Of a DNA stretch of 64,000 bases, positions 47,345 through 54,985 are shown piece after piece. Within the stretch, counting starts at the first letter, position 1; the number at the start of each line of letters is the position of its first letter. Below the pieces are notes generated by a model. The model did no database searches and was not told where the DNA came from. It saw only the letters and a list, made by a program, of their open reading frames with translations. The stretch comes from DATJGS01 sp035494735. GTDB taxonomy: Bacteria; Eisenbacteria; RBG-16-71-46. A program made the translations under genes and the position numbers. Location of the stretch: positions 182,942 to 246,941 of the forward strand of contig DATJGS010000041.1 of assembly GCA_035494735.1 (NCBI GenBank), read 5' to 3'.

Positions 47345-47398
47345 GAGTCTCGAGGGAGTCGCCGGCCGGGTGCATCCCGGCGGCGCGAACCGGTGAGA

Positions 47399-48130
47399 CT
47401 AGGCGGCGTGTCGCTCGGCGTCGAGGGGATTCGCGCCCGCGCCGGGCGCGGCCGACGGCGTGGCCGGCGCGGCCGGCGTTTCGTGCGCGGGCAACGCGAG
47501 ATCGAGTCCCATGCACAGCGCCGGAGTCTCGGGTTCGACGTGCAGCGTCATCGGCCCCGGGCCGCCGTCATCGAGCGTGGCGCCCGCAAGCGCCACCGTC
47601 GGGCGCCCGGACGACGGCACGAGCACGCGACCGAACACCACGACCCAGCGCTCGCCGAACGCCGCGGTCAGGTCCATGGGCGCGGGGTCCAGCAGGCGCA
47701 GCTTCGCGCCCTCGGCGACGCGCGAGAACACGGCTGGCTCCATGTCGAAGAACATGCCGGGCGCGAGGCCCAAGTCCGAGTCGGCGCGCATCTCGCCGCG
47801 CGCGGCCAGCGAGCGGAACCACTGCTGCATGGCCGCGTAGCGCTGCGTGTGCTGGCGGCTTGTGGGATGGACCTCGTCGAGTCGGCGCTGGGCGGCGAGC
47901 GCCGCGTAGAAATCGCCGCGCCCGATCGCGAGCGGCAGCAGGCGCTCGTACTGGAGCAGCGCCAGCCCGCGGTTCTCGAGCCGCGTGTACAGCTCGGCGA
48001 GGAGGAAGCGGGCGCCCAGGTCGTGCGGCTCCTCTTCGACCACGGGGCGAATCGTGCGCACGCACTCGTACCAGTTCGCGTCGCGGTACGCCTCGACGAT
48101 CTGGGTCCAGATTTCGGCGCTCGGACTCAT
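47399..48130 (-). CDS. TPR-containing protein of unknown function
   Basis: A 243-residue soluble protein. Residues 5-100 look like tetratricopeptide-type helices (IVEAYRDANWYECVRTIRPVVEEEP, ARFLLAELYTRLENRGLALLQYERLLPL). The second part (about 120-205) is beta-rich with a GERWVVVFGRVLV segment that faintly resembles a cyclic-nucleotide-binding roll, but without a phosphate cassette. The tail is Ala/Pro-rich. The start is ATG 48130. It lies 54 bases upstream of ubiA and 50 downstream of an exporter gene on the same strand. I cannot assign a function. Confidence 0.6.
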   Translation of the reverse strand: MSPSAEIWTQIVEAYRDANWYECVRTIRPVVEEEPHDLGARFLLAELYTRLENRGLALLQYERLLPLAIGRGDFYAALAAQRRLDEVHPTSRQHTQRYAAMQQWFRSLAARGEMRADSDLGLAPGMFFDMEPAVFSRVAEGAKLRLLDPAPMDLTAAFGERWVVVFGRVLVPSSGRPTVALAGATLDDGGPGPMTLHVEPETPALCMGLDLALPAHETPAAPATPSAAPGAGANPLDAERHAA

Positions 48131-48180
48131 CCAGGCACTCCCAGCCGTCTCGGTCGACCACGAGAGGATCTCGCGGAGTC

Positions 48181-49116
48181 TCAAGGGGATGATCGGCCGG
48201 TCGGGCGCGGGTCTGAAGCCCCACGTCGCCCGCCCCAGGCGACGCGGCCCTGGGCCAGCCAGACCCCGCCCAGGACGAGCGCCGTCGAGAGCGCGAAGCC
48301 GGCCGGCAGCCGCTCGTGGAGGATCAGCCAGGCCATCGCCGCCGTGACCAGCGGCTGCAGGTTCGTGAGCAGGGCGACGCTGCTCGACTTGAGGTGGGCC
48401 AGGCCCCAGTACCAGATGACGTAGGACAGAGCCGACGTGAGCACGGCCATGTAGGCCAGCCCGGCCCAGCCTCCGAGGCTGACGGCCGATGGATGGAAGC
48501 CCCGCAGCGAGAGGAGTCCGATGGGCAGGAACAGCAGCCAGCCCGCGAGCATCGTCTGGCCGGTCAGCGCGAGCGCGCCGTAGCGCAGCGTGTACTTGCG
48601 GCCCAGCGCCGTGTACAACGCCCACGAGACGACCGCGCCAAGCACGATGAGATCGCCGAGCAGCGAATGTCGATCGAAGTGGAGCCCGCGCATCAGCAGG
48701 AGCGTGAGCACGCCGGCGAACGCCAGCCCGACGCCGATGATCTGCAGCAGCGTCGGGCGCTCGCCCCGCACGACCCCGATCAGCACCACGAAGGCCGGCG
48801 TCAGCGCGTAGAGGAGCGCGCCGTGGGACGCGCTCGCCCACTGCATGCCGAACAGAAAAAGTCCCTGGTTGAGCGGCACCGAGAGCGCACCGAGCAACAC
48901 GACCCACGGCCGATCCCCGGGCGCGATGCGCACCCGCCCGCCCGCAACCCTCGCGATCGGCCACAGGATGGCGGCGGCCAGCGTGAAACGCAGCAGGCAC
49001 AGAACGAGCGGCGGAAATTCGCGGAGTGTCGCCTTGGCGACGAGGAACGTGCCGCTGGCGATGAGCAGGTAAAGGGCGAGCGCGGGGAAGAGCAGCGGAG
49101 GCCGGCGGCTGGGCAT
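48181..49116 (-). CDS. EamA/DMT superfamily transporter
   Basis: A 311-residue inner-membrane protein with ten predicted helices in two EamA repeats (about 10-145 and 155-290). Typical features are LLIASGTFLVAKATL, PLNQGLFLFGMQWASASHGALLYALTPAFVVLIG and LTSALSYVIWYWGLAHLKSSSVALLTNLQP. Members export metabolites or amino acids; the substrate here is unknown. The tail is Arg/Gly-rich. It is on the same strand as the TPR gene. Confidence 0.87.
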   Translation of the reverse strand: MPSRRPPLLFPALALYLLIASGTFLVAKATLREFPPLVLCLLRFTLAAAILWPIARVAGGRVRIAPGDRPWVVLLGALSVPLNQGLFLFGMQWASASHGALLYALTPAFVVLIGVVRGERPTLLQIIGVGLAFAGVLTLLLMRGLHFDRHSLLGDLIVLGAVVSWALYTALGRKYTLRYGALALTGQTMLAGWLLFLPIGLLSLRGFHPSAVSLGGWAGLAYMAVLTSALSYVIWYWGLAHLKSSSVALLTNLQPLVTAAMAWLILHERLPAGFALSTALVLGGVWLAQGRVAWGGRRGASDPRPTGRSSP

Positions 49117-49292
49117 CGGCGCACGCTAGGGGATGCGCGACTCGGGCGTCCAGGCGGACGCGGGCGCAGGATTCCAGGCGCGGCGTCGCGCCGTACGGAC
49201 GCCGCGGCCCAAGACCGGCCTTTTGTTATACTCCCCGCCCTTCGCGCCGTCGGGCTTCGCGTCCGAGCGCGGCCCCCGAGATTTCAAACGGG

Positions 49293-49958
49293 ATGCGATC
49301 CATGCGCGCCTTGCCCTCGCTCGTGATGCTTTCGGTGCTCGCGGTCGCGCTGTCGGCGGCGACGGAGGCCGGCGCGCGCGTCGACGCCGCGCGGACGCCG
49401 CTCGCCATCGACACGCCGGGCACCGTCCACGCCGGCGACACGATCACGCTCACCTGGCGCGGCTCGGCCGGATCGGCCGACGAGATGGAACTGCTGCTGT
49501 CGCTCGACGGCGGCCGTCACTTCGACGTCCGCGTCTCGCCCGAATGCGACCCGCGCCGCGGCCGGTGGCGCTGGCGCGTGCCGAATCTGCCGTCCGCCGA
49601 CGCGCGACTGGCGATTCGCATCGGGGACGAGCGCGGGGAGCGGTTGGCGAGCGTGTCGGCGCGCTTCGCGATCGTCGGCGCCGAGGGCGCGCCGATCGAG
49701 CGCCGCCAGGTGCACGAGGGTTCGTGGTGGTCCGGCCTCGACGCTGCGGACGGCGCGCTGCCCGCCTCGACGATCGACTCCGGTTCGAGTTTGCGCCGGC
49801 TCGCGAGCGGCCATGCGATCGCGCTCCCCGCGTCCGCGCCCCAGATCGGCGCCGCGACGACGAGCGTCGTGCTCGAGACGCGCCCCGCGTCACGCCCGGA
49901 TCCGGCTCCGTCGGCCACGACGGGCCTCGCCCGGAGGTTCCGCCCGTTACGGAACTGA
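49293..49958 (+). CDS. secreted protein with Ig-like beta domain, unknown function
   Basis: A 221-residue exported protein. A signal peptide (about 1-28; a second ATG at 49302 also fits) is followed by an immunoglobulin-like segment, TPGTVHAGDTITLTWRGSAGSADEMELLLSLDGGRHF, of the type found in surface proteins of FCB bacteria. The rest is low-complexity. I recognise no enzyme. It precedes the TonB-dependent receptor by 66 bases and may be its cotranscribed surface partner, which is inference. Confidence 0.65.
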   Translation: MRSMRALPSLVMLSVLAVALSAATEAGARVDAARTPLAIDTPGTVHAGDTITLTWRGSAGSADEMELLLSLDGGRHFDVRVSPECDPRRGRWRWRVPNLPSADARLAIRIGDERGERLASVSARFAIVGAEGAPIERRQVHEGSWWSGLDAADGALPASTIDSGSSLRRLASGHAIALPASAPQIGAATTSVVLETRPASRPDPAPSATTGLARRFRPLRN

Positions 49959-50024
49959 AGCCCTTCGACGAAGCGCGTTCGACTTTTCATCCGTCGATCC
50001 ACCTTCTCGAGAGGACTTCTCGTC

Positions 50025-52211
50025 ATGCACGCGCAACTCCGGGCCGCCACGCGACGGGCCCATCATTGGAAACGGTCTTCGGCCTGTGCGGCCGCGCTGG
50101 CGCTCGTCTGCCTGGCGCCCGGCCGCGCTCGCGCCGAGGACGATGCACCGGTCGTGATGCCTCACGACTCGACCAGGTACCAGATCCTGGTCTCGGCCAC
50201 GCGCCGCCCGGCGGATCCGCTCAACGTTCCGAACGCGGCCTCGGTGATCTCGGGCCGCGACCTGCGCCGGCGCGGCGCCACCACGCTGGCCGACGCCATT
50301 CAGGACGTGGTCGGGCTCGACGCCGGCGACGGCTCGGACAACGGGATGCGACTGCCCAATATCGGCATGTGGGGGCTGAAGGAGTTCGACGCCCTGCTCG
50401 TCACCGTCGATGGGATCCCGATCGGCGGGCCGTTCAATCCGTCGCTTTCGCAGATACCGATCGACGACATCGAGCGGATCGAGGTGGTGAAGGGACCACA
50501 GGGCACGATGTACGGCGTCTCCGCGTTCGCCGGCATGGTCCAGGTGTTCACGAACTCGAGCGAAGACGGGCGCGGCCACGTGATGCTGGGCGGTGGCTCG
50601 TTCTCGAACGTCCACGGCAACGCCGGCGTCGGGCGCACGTTCGCGAACGGCCTCTCGGCCCGCGGCAACGCCAGCGCTCTCCACTCCGACGGCTGGCAGG
50701 ACCGCACCGGCAGCGAACTGGAGCGGGGCAGCGTGCAGCTGGCCCGCAATTTCGGAAAGTCCAACCACAGCCTCAGCCTGATCGGCTTCAACGACGATCA
50801 GAAGTGGGGGACGGCGCTGCCCTACGATCCGCAGGCGGGCACGATCGAGCCCGGCTTCCGGGTCGACGAGAATTACGCGGTGCGGGGCGCACACCTTCAA
50901 CACCGGGTGCTGGGCGCCGCGCTGCACTCGACGTTTCCGATCGAGTCGCGGCATCGCGTCGAGAACACGCTCAGCTTCACGCACGACGAGCAGACCTCGC
51001 TGCGCAGCTTCCCCGGCGAGGTCTCGGGGGACACGGTGGCGTCGGAAGGCGTGAAGCTCGATCCGACCGAGGCGAGCTTCTTCGACGACCTGCGCCTGCT
51101 GTCACGCTTCAAGGCCGGTGGCGATCACTCGCTCGTCGTGGGCACGGCCCTGACCTACGGCAGGACGACGGCGTCGGGGATCGGCTTCGATTTCGACCAG
51201 CTGCTCTCGGATCGCTCCAGCATTCCCAACCTCTCGACGATCCCGGTCGGCGACCATCGCTCGTTCGAGGACCGGCGCACGTTCTTCGGCGCCTACGCCC
51301 ATGACGAGTGGACGCCGGTCGCGCGCTTCACGCTGTCGGGCGGCGGGCGCGTCGACAACACCTCCGAGAAGCTTCACGCCGTCGGCCAGGAAGTCGGGGA
51401 TCCGAACGCCGCGATCTCCGACGATTCGAAGTCCACGGGCGCGTGGTCGGGGGACGTCGCCACGATGTTCCGTCTGGCGCCTGAAGGCGCTTCCGCGCTC
51501 GAGGCGTTCAACGTGTATGTGAACTACAAGAGTTCGTTCAAGCCGGCCGCCCCCAATCTCACCGAGGCCGAGGACGCCAGGATCCTGGAGCCGGAGCGCA
51601 CGCATTCGGTCGAGGGCGGCTTCAAGATGCGGGCGTTCGACCGTCAGCTCGGACTCGACTTCTCGTGGTTCCAGATGGACTTCGAGAATCTCGTCGTCGG
51701 CAACCTCGACACGCTCGGCCAGCCGCAATTGCTGAACGCGGGACGCGAGCGCTTCAAGGGGCAGGAAGTCTCCGTGACGCTGGCGCCGGTCGTGCTGCCT
51801 GGATTCTCCGTTTCCGCCGGCTACGCGCACCACGACGCGCGCTTCGTTCGGTTCACGTTCGTGGATCCCGACGGGATCTTCCTCGACGTGAGCGGCAACC
51901 GCCTCGAGCTGACGCCGCAGGATTTGTTCAACGTCCGCGCCAGCTACCACGCGCCGGCCGGCATCGGCGGTTGGGTGGCGTCGCGAACGCAGGGCAAACG
52001 AGCGCTCGACCGGGACAACGTTGCCTTCATCGATTCGTTCTCCGAAGTGGACGCCGGTGTCGAATATGAGATGGGCCGCGCGACACTCACGGTCGTCTGC
52101 CGCAATCTCGGCGACCATCGCGAGATCGTCGGGGAGAGCGAGATCGGCGACGCCCAGTTCTACATCGCGGCGCCGCGCCGGGTGAACGCGGAACTCACGA
52201 TTCGCCTCTAG
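50025..52211 (+). CDS. TonB-dependent outer-membrane receptor
   Basis: A 728-residue receptor. A signal peptide ends at about residue 37. A TonB-box-like stretch lies before the plug domain (about 50-170, with VISGRDLRRRGATTLADAIQDVVGLD and IERIEVVKGPQGTMYGVSAFAGMVQVFT). The C-terminal 22-strand barrel ends in RRVNAELTIRL. It imports a siderophore, cobalamin or other large ligand; nothing identifies it, and I see no cobalamin riboswitch in the 66 bases upstream. Energy may come from the TonB protein at 2993. Confidence 0.92.
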   Translation: MHAQLRAATRRAHHWKRSSACAAALALVCLAPGRARAEDDAPVVMPHDSTRYQILVSATRRPADPLNVPNAASVISGRDLRRRGATTLADAIQDVVGLDAGDGSDNGMRLPNIGMWGLKEFDALLVTVDGIPIGGPFNPSLSQIPIDDIERIEVVKGPQGTMYGVSAFAGMVQVFTNSSEDGRGHVMLGGGSFSNVHGNAGVGRTFANGLSARGNASALHSDGWQDRTGSELERGSVQLARNFGKSNHSLSLIGFNDDQKWGTALPYDPQAGTIEPGFRVDENYAVRGAHLQHRVLGAALHSTFPIESRHRVENTLSFTHDEQTSLRSFPGEVSGDTVASEGVKLDPTEASFFDDLRLLSRFKAGGDHSLVVGTALTYGRTTASGIGFDFDQLLSDRSSIPNLSTIPVGDHRSFEDRRTFFGAYAHDEWTPVARFTLSGGGRVDNTSEKLHAVGQEVGDPNAAISDDSKSTGAWSGDVATMFRLAPEGASALEAFNVYVNYKSSFKPAAPNLTEAEDARILEPERTHSVEGGFKMRAFDRQLGLDFSWFQMDFENLVVGNLDTLGQPQLLNAGRERFKGQEVSVTLAPVVLPGFSVSAGYAHHDARFVRFTFVDPDGIFLDVSGNRLELTPQDLFNVRASYHAPAGIGGWVASRTQGKRALDRDNVAFIDSFSEVDAGVEYEMGRATLTVVCRNLGDHREIVGESEIGDAQFYIAAPRRVNAELTIRL

Positions 52212-52249
52212 CTCCTCGCGGCGCCTTCGCGCCGCGCCCGGCTGCGCAT

Positions 52250-52282
52250 CGGCCCGACCCGCACGTCCCTGGGGTCGGGCCG
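52250..52282 (+). terminator. hairpin after the TonB-dependent receptor
   Basis: An 11-bp perfect stem (CGGCCCGACCC with GGGTCGGGCCG) and an 11-base loop lie 38 bases after the receptor stop. There is no clear T run, so it is a probable rather than certain terminator. Confidence 0.6.
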
Positions 52283-52645
52283 CATCGCTTCGCTTGGAGG
52301 CTGTTCGCTCCCCGACCGACAAGGCAGCGGAGGTGGGCTCACTTCGGTCAACCGGCCCCCGATTACGATCAACCTCGGCGAGACCCGTCCACCGCCCCTT
52401 GCCTGTCGTGGTCGAGATCTTTCGACCTCGGTCTCGCCTCATCGCAATCCGCGGACCAGTTTCGCGACCGCCCGACGGACTCGCGGAACTCGTTGTCGCT
52501 GCACGCTCGCGTCGCGTGACTCGCGCCGTCAGTCGACCACGACCCTTGCCAGGCTCGTCCACCGCGTGGACGCCGGTGTCGCCGGTCGGACATGCGGCCG
52601 GCGCGATCGAGAGGTCGCGACGGTGGGGCGTCTGGAGATTGCCCC
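52283..52645. other. intergenic region upstream of the lexA promoter, no gene recognised
   Basis: The 363 bases contain open frames on both strands, but their translations are Arg/Ser/Pro-rich with no family features. The composition is less GC-extreme than in nearby genes. I see no RNA gene or repeat in it. Confidence 0.45.
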
Positions 52646-52674
52646 TTGACGGCTGCACGGGCGTGCACCATATT
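52646..52674 (+). promoter_or_regulatory. lexA promoter
   Basis: TTGACG (52646-52651) and CATATT (52669-52674) are separated by exactly 17 bases, a sigma-70-like promoter 53 bases upstream of the lexA ATG. The spacer holds the LexA-box-like palindrome. Confidence 0.75.
52654..52667. promoter_or_regulatory. LexA box of the Fibrobacter type
   Basis: TGCACGGGCGTGCA is a perfect 6-bp inverted repeat (TGCACG, CGTGCA) with a 2-base centre. It lies wholly within the spacer of the lexA promoter. It matches TGCNCN4GTGCA, the LexA-binding sequence described for Fibrobacter succinogenes, at every defined position. Autorepression of lexA is therefore expected. Confidence 0.8.
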
Positions 52675-52727
52675 GCTTCACGTGCCGGGTCCGTGGTTCG
52701 GACCTTTGTCCTTTGAGGAGGCAGTCC

Positions 52728-53342
52728 ATGTTGAACGACCGCGCGCGTGAAATCCTGCGATTCATCCAGCGATCCACGCGTGACAAGGGATACCCGCCGA
52801 CGATTCGCGAGATCGGCACGGCCTTCAAGATCTCGTCGACGAACGGAGTCCGCTATTACCTCAATCTGCTCGAGAAGTCCGGTCACCTCAGGCGCGTCGA
52901 CAAGATTTCACGCGGGTTGATGCCGGTTGGCATCCAGGAGGCGCCTCGTACCACCTCTCGGGGGATCCCGGTGCTGGGCCGCGTCGCCGCCGGTCAGCCG
53001 ATTCTCGCCGAGGAGTCCTTCGACGAGACGCTCCAGCCCAACGACATGTTCGGCGACCTGGACGGTGTGTTCGCGTTGAAGGTGCGCGGCGACAGCATGA
53101 TCGACGCGGGCATCCTCGAGGGCGATCACGTGATCGTCCGCCAGCAGCCGCGCGCGAATGCGGGCGAGATCGTGGTGGCGCTGCTCGGGGACGAGGCGAC
53201 CGTCAAGTACTACCAGCCGCGCCGCGGTACCGTGGAGTTGGTGGCCGCGAACATTCGCTATCAGCCCATCGTCGTCGGACCCGAGACCGAGTTTCGCATC
53301 CTCGGCGTGGTGAAGGGAGTCATCCGAACCGTCGGCCGCTAG
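52728..53342 (+). CDS. lexA: SOS repressor LexA
   Basis: A 204-residue LexA. The winged-helix DNA-binding domain (1-68) contains PPTIREIGTAFKISSTNGVRYYLNLLEKSG. The autocleavage site is Ala88-Gly89 in GRVAAGQP, and the catalytic pair is Ser123 (GDSM) and Lys160 (TVKYY), so it should self-cleave with RecA. The ATG at 52728 follows TTTGAGGAGG and gives the standard length. The promoter carries a matching operator. A terminator follows before the transposase-like gene. Confidence 0.96.
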   Translation: MLNDRAREILRFIQRSTRDKGYPPTIREIGTAFKISSTNGVRYYLNLLEKSGHLRRVDKISRGLMPVGIQEAPRTTSRGIPVLGRVAAGQPILAEESFDETLQPNDMFGDLDGVFALKVRGDSMIDAGILEGDHVIVRQQPRANAGEIVVALLGDEATVKYYQPRRGTVELVAANIRYQPIVVGPETEFRILGVVKGVIRTVGR

Positions 53343-53367
53343 TTCGACATCTGAAGGCGTGTCGTGC

Positions 53368-53389
53368 CGGGAGCGTTGCTCCCGTTTTT
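53368..53389 (+). terminator. intrinsic terminator of lexA
   Basis: A 7-bp stem (CGGGAGC with GCTCCCG), GTT loop and five T residues form a textbook rho-independent terminator 25 bases after the lexA stop. Confidence 0.9.
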
Positions 53390-53402
53390 CAGGTCCCAGG
53401 GT

Positions 53403-53416
53403 TGCACATACGTTCA
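53403..53416. promoter_or_regulatory. possible second LexA box upstream of the HUH protein gene
   Basis: TGCACATACGTTCA matches the TGCNCN4GTGCA pattern at all but one defined position (T for G at position 12) and lies 25 bases upstream of the GTG start. It may place the gene under LexA control; a chance match cannot be excluded. Confidence 0.4.
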
Positions 53417-53441
53417 ATTACTCCCCGCAGGAGGTTGGACC

Positions 53442-53900
53442 GTGGAACGCAAGCTGACTCCCGAAGTGAAGCAGGCCCTGCTCACGAGCTGGGAGCCGTT
53501 GTATCGCAGTCGCCTCAACTATCTCGTCACGTGGAGCACGCGGGGACGCCGCCCGGTGCTTCGCGAGCGGCACATCGCCGCGCTCGAAGAGATGGTGCGT
53601 CAGGCCTGCGAAGAGCGGGGATTCGCGTTGGCGGAGGTGGCAGCGGGCCCGGACCACGTTCACGTGCTGGTCGGGTTGCGACCTTCGCACAGCATCTCGA
53701 GCGTGGTTCGCGAACTGAAGGGGCGCGCCGGCGTGGCTCTGCTGCAGCGTTTCCCGGAGCTTCGCGTGTGGCTGCGCGGCAATCTGGTTTGGGACGAACG
53801 CTACGCCGTCGAAACCGTGAGCTCGATGCGAATCGAACGGATCCAGGAGAGGCTGCGCAATCTCCACGGTCCGTCGGATGATTTCGCGCGCGCAAGCTAG
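53442..53900 (+). CDS. IS200/IS605-type (Y1, HUH) transposase homologue, probably inactive or domesticated
   Basis: A 152-residue Y1_Tnp-like protein. The metal-binding HUH motif is His72-Val-His74 in GPDHVHVLVGLRPSHSISSVVRELKG. The helix that normally carries the nucleophilic Tyr (pattern like KRYIExQ) here reads RIERIQERLRN, with no Tyr; the nearby Tyr121 belongs to the preceding strand (ERYAVETVS). GTG 53442 follows GCAGGAGG. No IS200-like end hairpins or accessory TnpB gene are seen, and the gene is colinear with lexA. I infer a domesticated or dead transposase; RNA-guided or REP-associated relatives are other options. Confidence 0.75.
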   Translation: MERKLTPEVKQALLTSWEPLYRSRLNYLVTWSTRGRRPVLRERHIAALEEMVRQACEERGFALAEVAAGPDHVHVLVGLRPSHSISSVVRELKGRAGVALLQRFPELRVWLRGNLVWDERYAVETVSSMRIERIQERLRNLHGPSDDFARAS

Positions 53901-54050
53901 CGGCCGCGGCGACACGACCTCACGCGAGCCGAAGATTGCGCGCGTGACAGGCGTTTGCACCCGATGATCGACGTACACGCCATATGCGCCCCGCGGTGAC
54001 CGGCGACTTCACACATCCCGAGGTGGAAGCGTTGCCGCGGGGCCTCCGGT

Positions 54051-54983
54051 CTACGAGCCGGGCGGCCCCACCGGAGCCGGGCTCGCGGGGATTCGCGGGT
54101 CGATCGAGGCCAGGATCGCCGCGGCGAGTACGCAGAGGGCCCCCAGCCACTGAAGTGGGCTGAGCCCTTCGTGCAGGAAGACGGCCGCGGCAACGACGGC
54201 GACGACCGGTTCGAGCGTCGCGAAGATTCCCGCCTCGGCCGCGGGCAGATGGCGAAGCCCCGAGTAGAAGAGCGTGAACGGGACGAGCGTCGAGAACACC
54301 CCGAGCGCGAGGAACATGCCCCAGGTCGCCGCGTCGTAGTGGGCGGCCAGGATTCGCCAGGGGGGCGTGACCACGGCCCAGAACACCCCCGCCACGAAGA
54401 ACGAATAGAGCAGCACGGTCTCGGGCGCGTATCGCTCGAGCCCGCGCTTCGAGAACACCACGTAGAACGCGAACGCGACCGATGTCGAGAATCCGATGGC
54501 CCATTGCCACGGCGTCGCGTGAATCCGCGAGAGGTCGATATTGCCGACGAGCAGCGCCGTGCCGCCAACCGCGCAGACCACGGCCAGCAGCATGCGCCAC
54601 GTCACCGGCCGGCCACGAATCATGTCGTAGAGCACGATCAACGTCGGCGCCAGATACTGAAGCAGGATCGCGAGGCCGACGCCGAAGACGGAGATCGAGT
54701 AGTAGTAACCGCCCTGGACGGTGGCCACGCCGAACAGCCCGAGGGCCACGAGGTAGAGAACGTCGCCTCGTTGCACGACGAGGGCACGAGGCCGTCGCGC
54801 GGCAAGCCACGCGACCAGCAGCACGACTGCGATCGTCAGCCGCAGCTCGACGACGGTGAGCGCCGGCACGTGCCGATCGCGAAATACGAATCGCGCGAGC
54901 GTCGCCGTCGTGCCCCACAGCGTGGCCGCGCACAGGACGAGCAGGCGCCCGCGAAGTCGGTGACGCGGCGTCACGAGGTTCAC
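54051..54983 (-). CDS. EamA/DMT superfamily transporter
   Basis: A 310-residue membrane protein with ten predicted helices in two EamA repeats. Landmarks are LCAATLWGTTATLARFVF, YYYSISVFGVGLAILLQYLAPTLIVLYDMI and FSTLVPFTLFYSGLRHLPAAEAGIFATLEPVVAVVAA, which resemble the RhaT/YdcZ-type metabolite exporters. The GTG start at 54983 lies two bases after the stop of the aspartyl protease gene, so the two form an operon. The substrate is unknown. Confidence 0.87.
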   Translation of the reverse strand: MNLVTPRHRLRGRLLVLCAATLWGTTATLARFVFRDRHVPALTVVELRLTIAVVLLVAWLAARRPRALVVQRGDVLYLVALGLFGVATVQGGYYYSISVFGVGLAILLQYLAPTLIVLYDMIRGRPVTWRMLLAVVCAVGGTALLVGNIDLSRIHATPWQWAIGFSTSVAFAFYVVFSKRGLERYAPETVLLYSFFVAGVFWAVVTPPWRILAAHYDAATWGMFLALGVFSTLVPFTLFYSGLRHLPAAEAGIFATLEPVVAVVAAAVFLHEGLSPLQWLGALCVLAAAILASIDPRIPASPAPVGPPGS

Positions 54984-54985
54984 GC

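Noticed and set aside
52294..52716. A 140-codon frame upstream of lexA.
   Set aside because: It overlaps the lexA promoter and operator and its translation is low-complexity without homology that I can see.
53364..53900. An upstream-extended start for the HUH protein.
   Set aside because: The extension would run through the lexA terminator; GTG 53442 has a better ribosome site and begins near the conserved domain.
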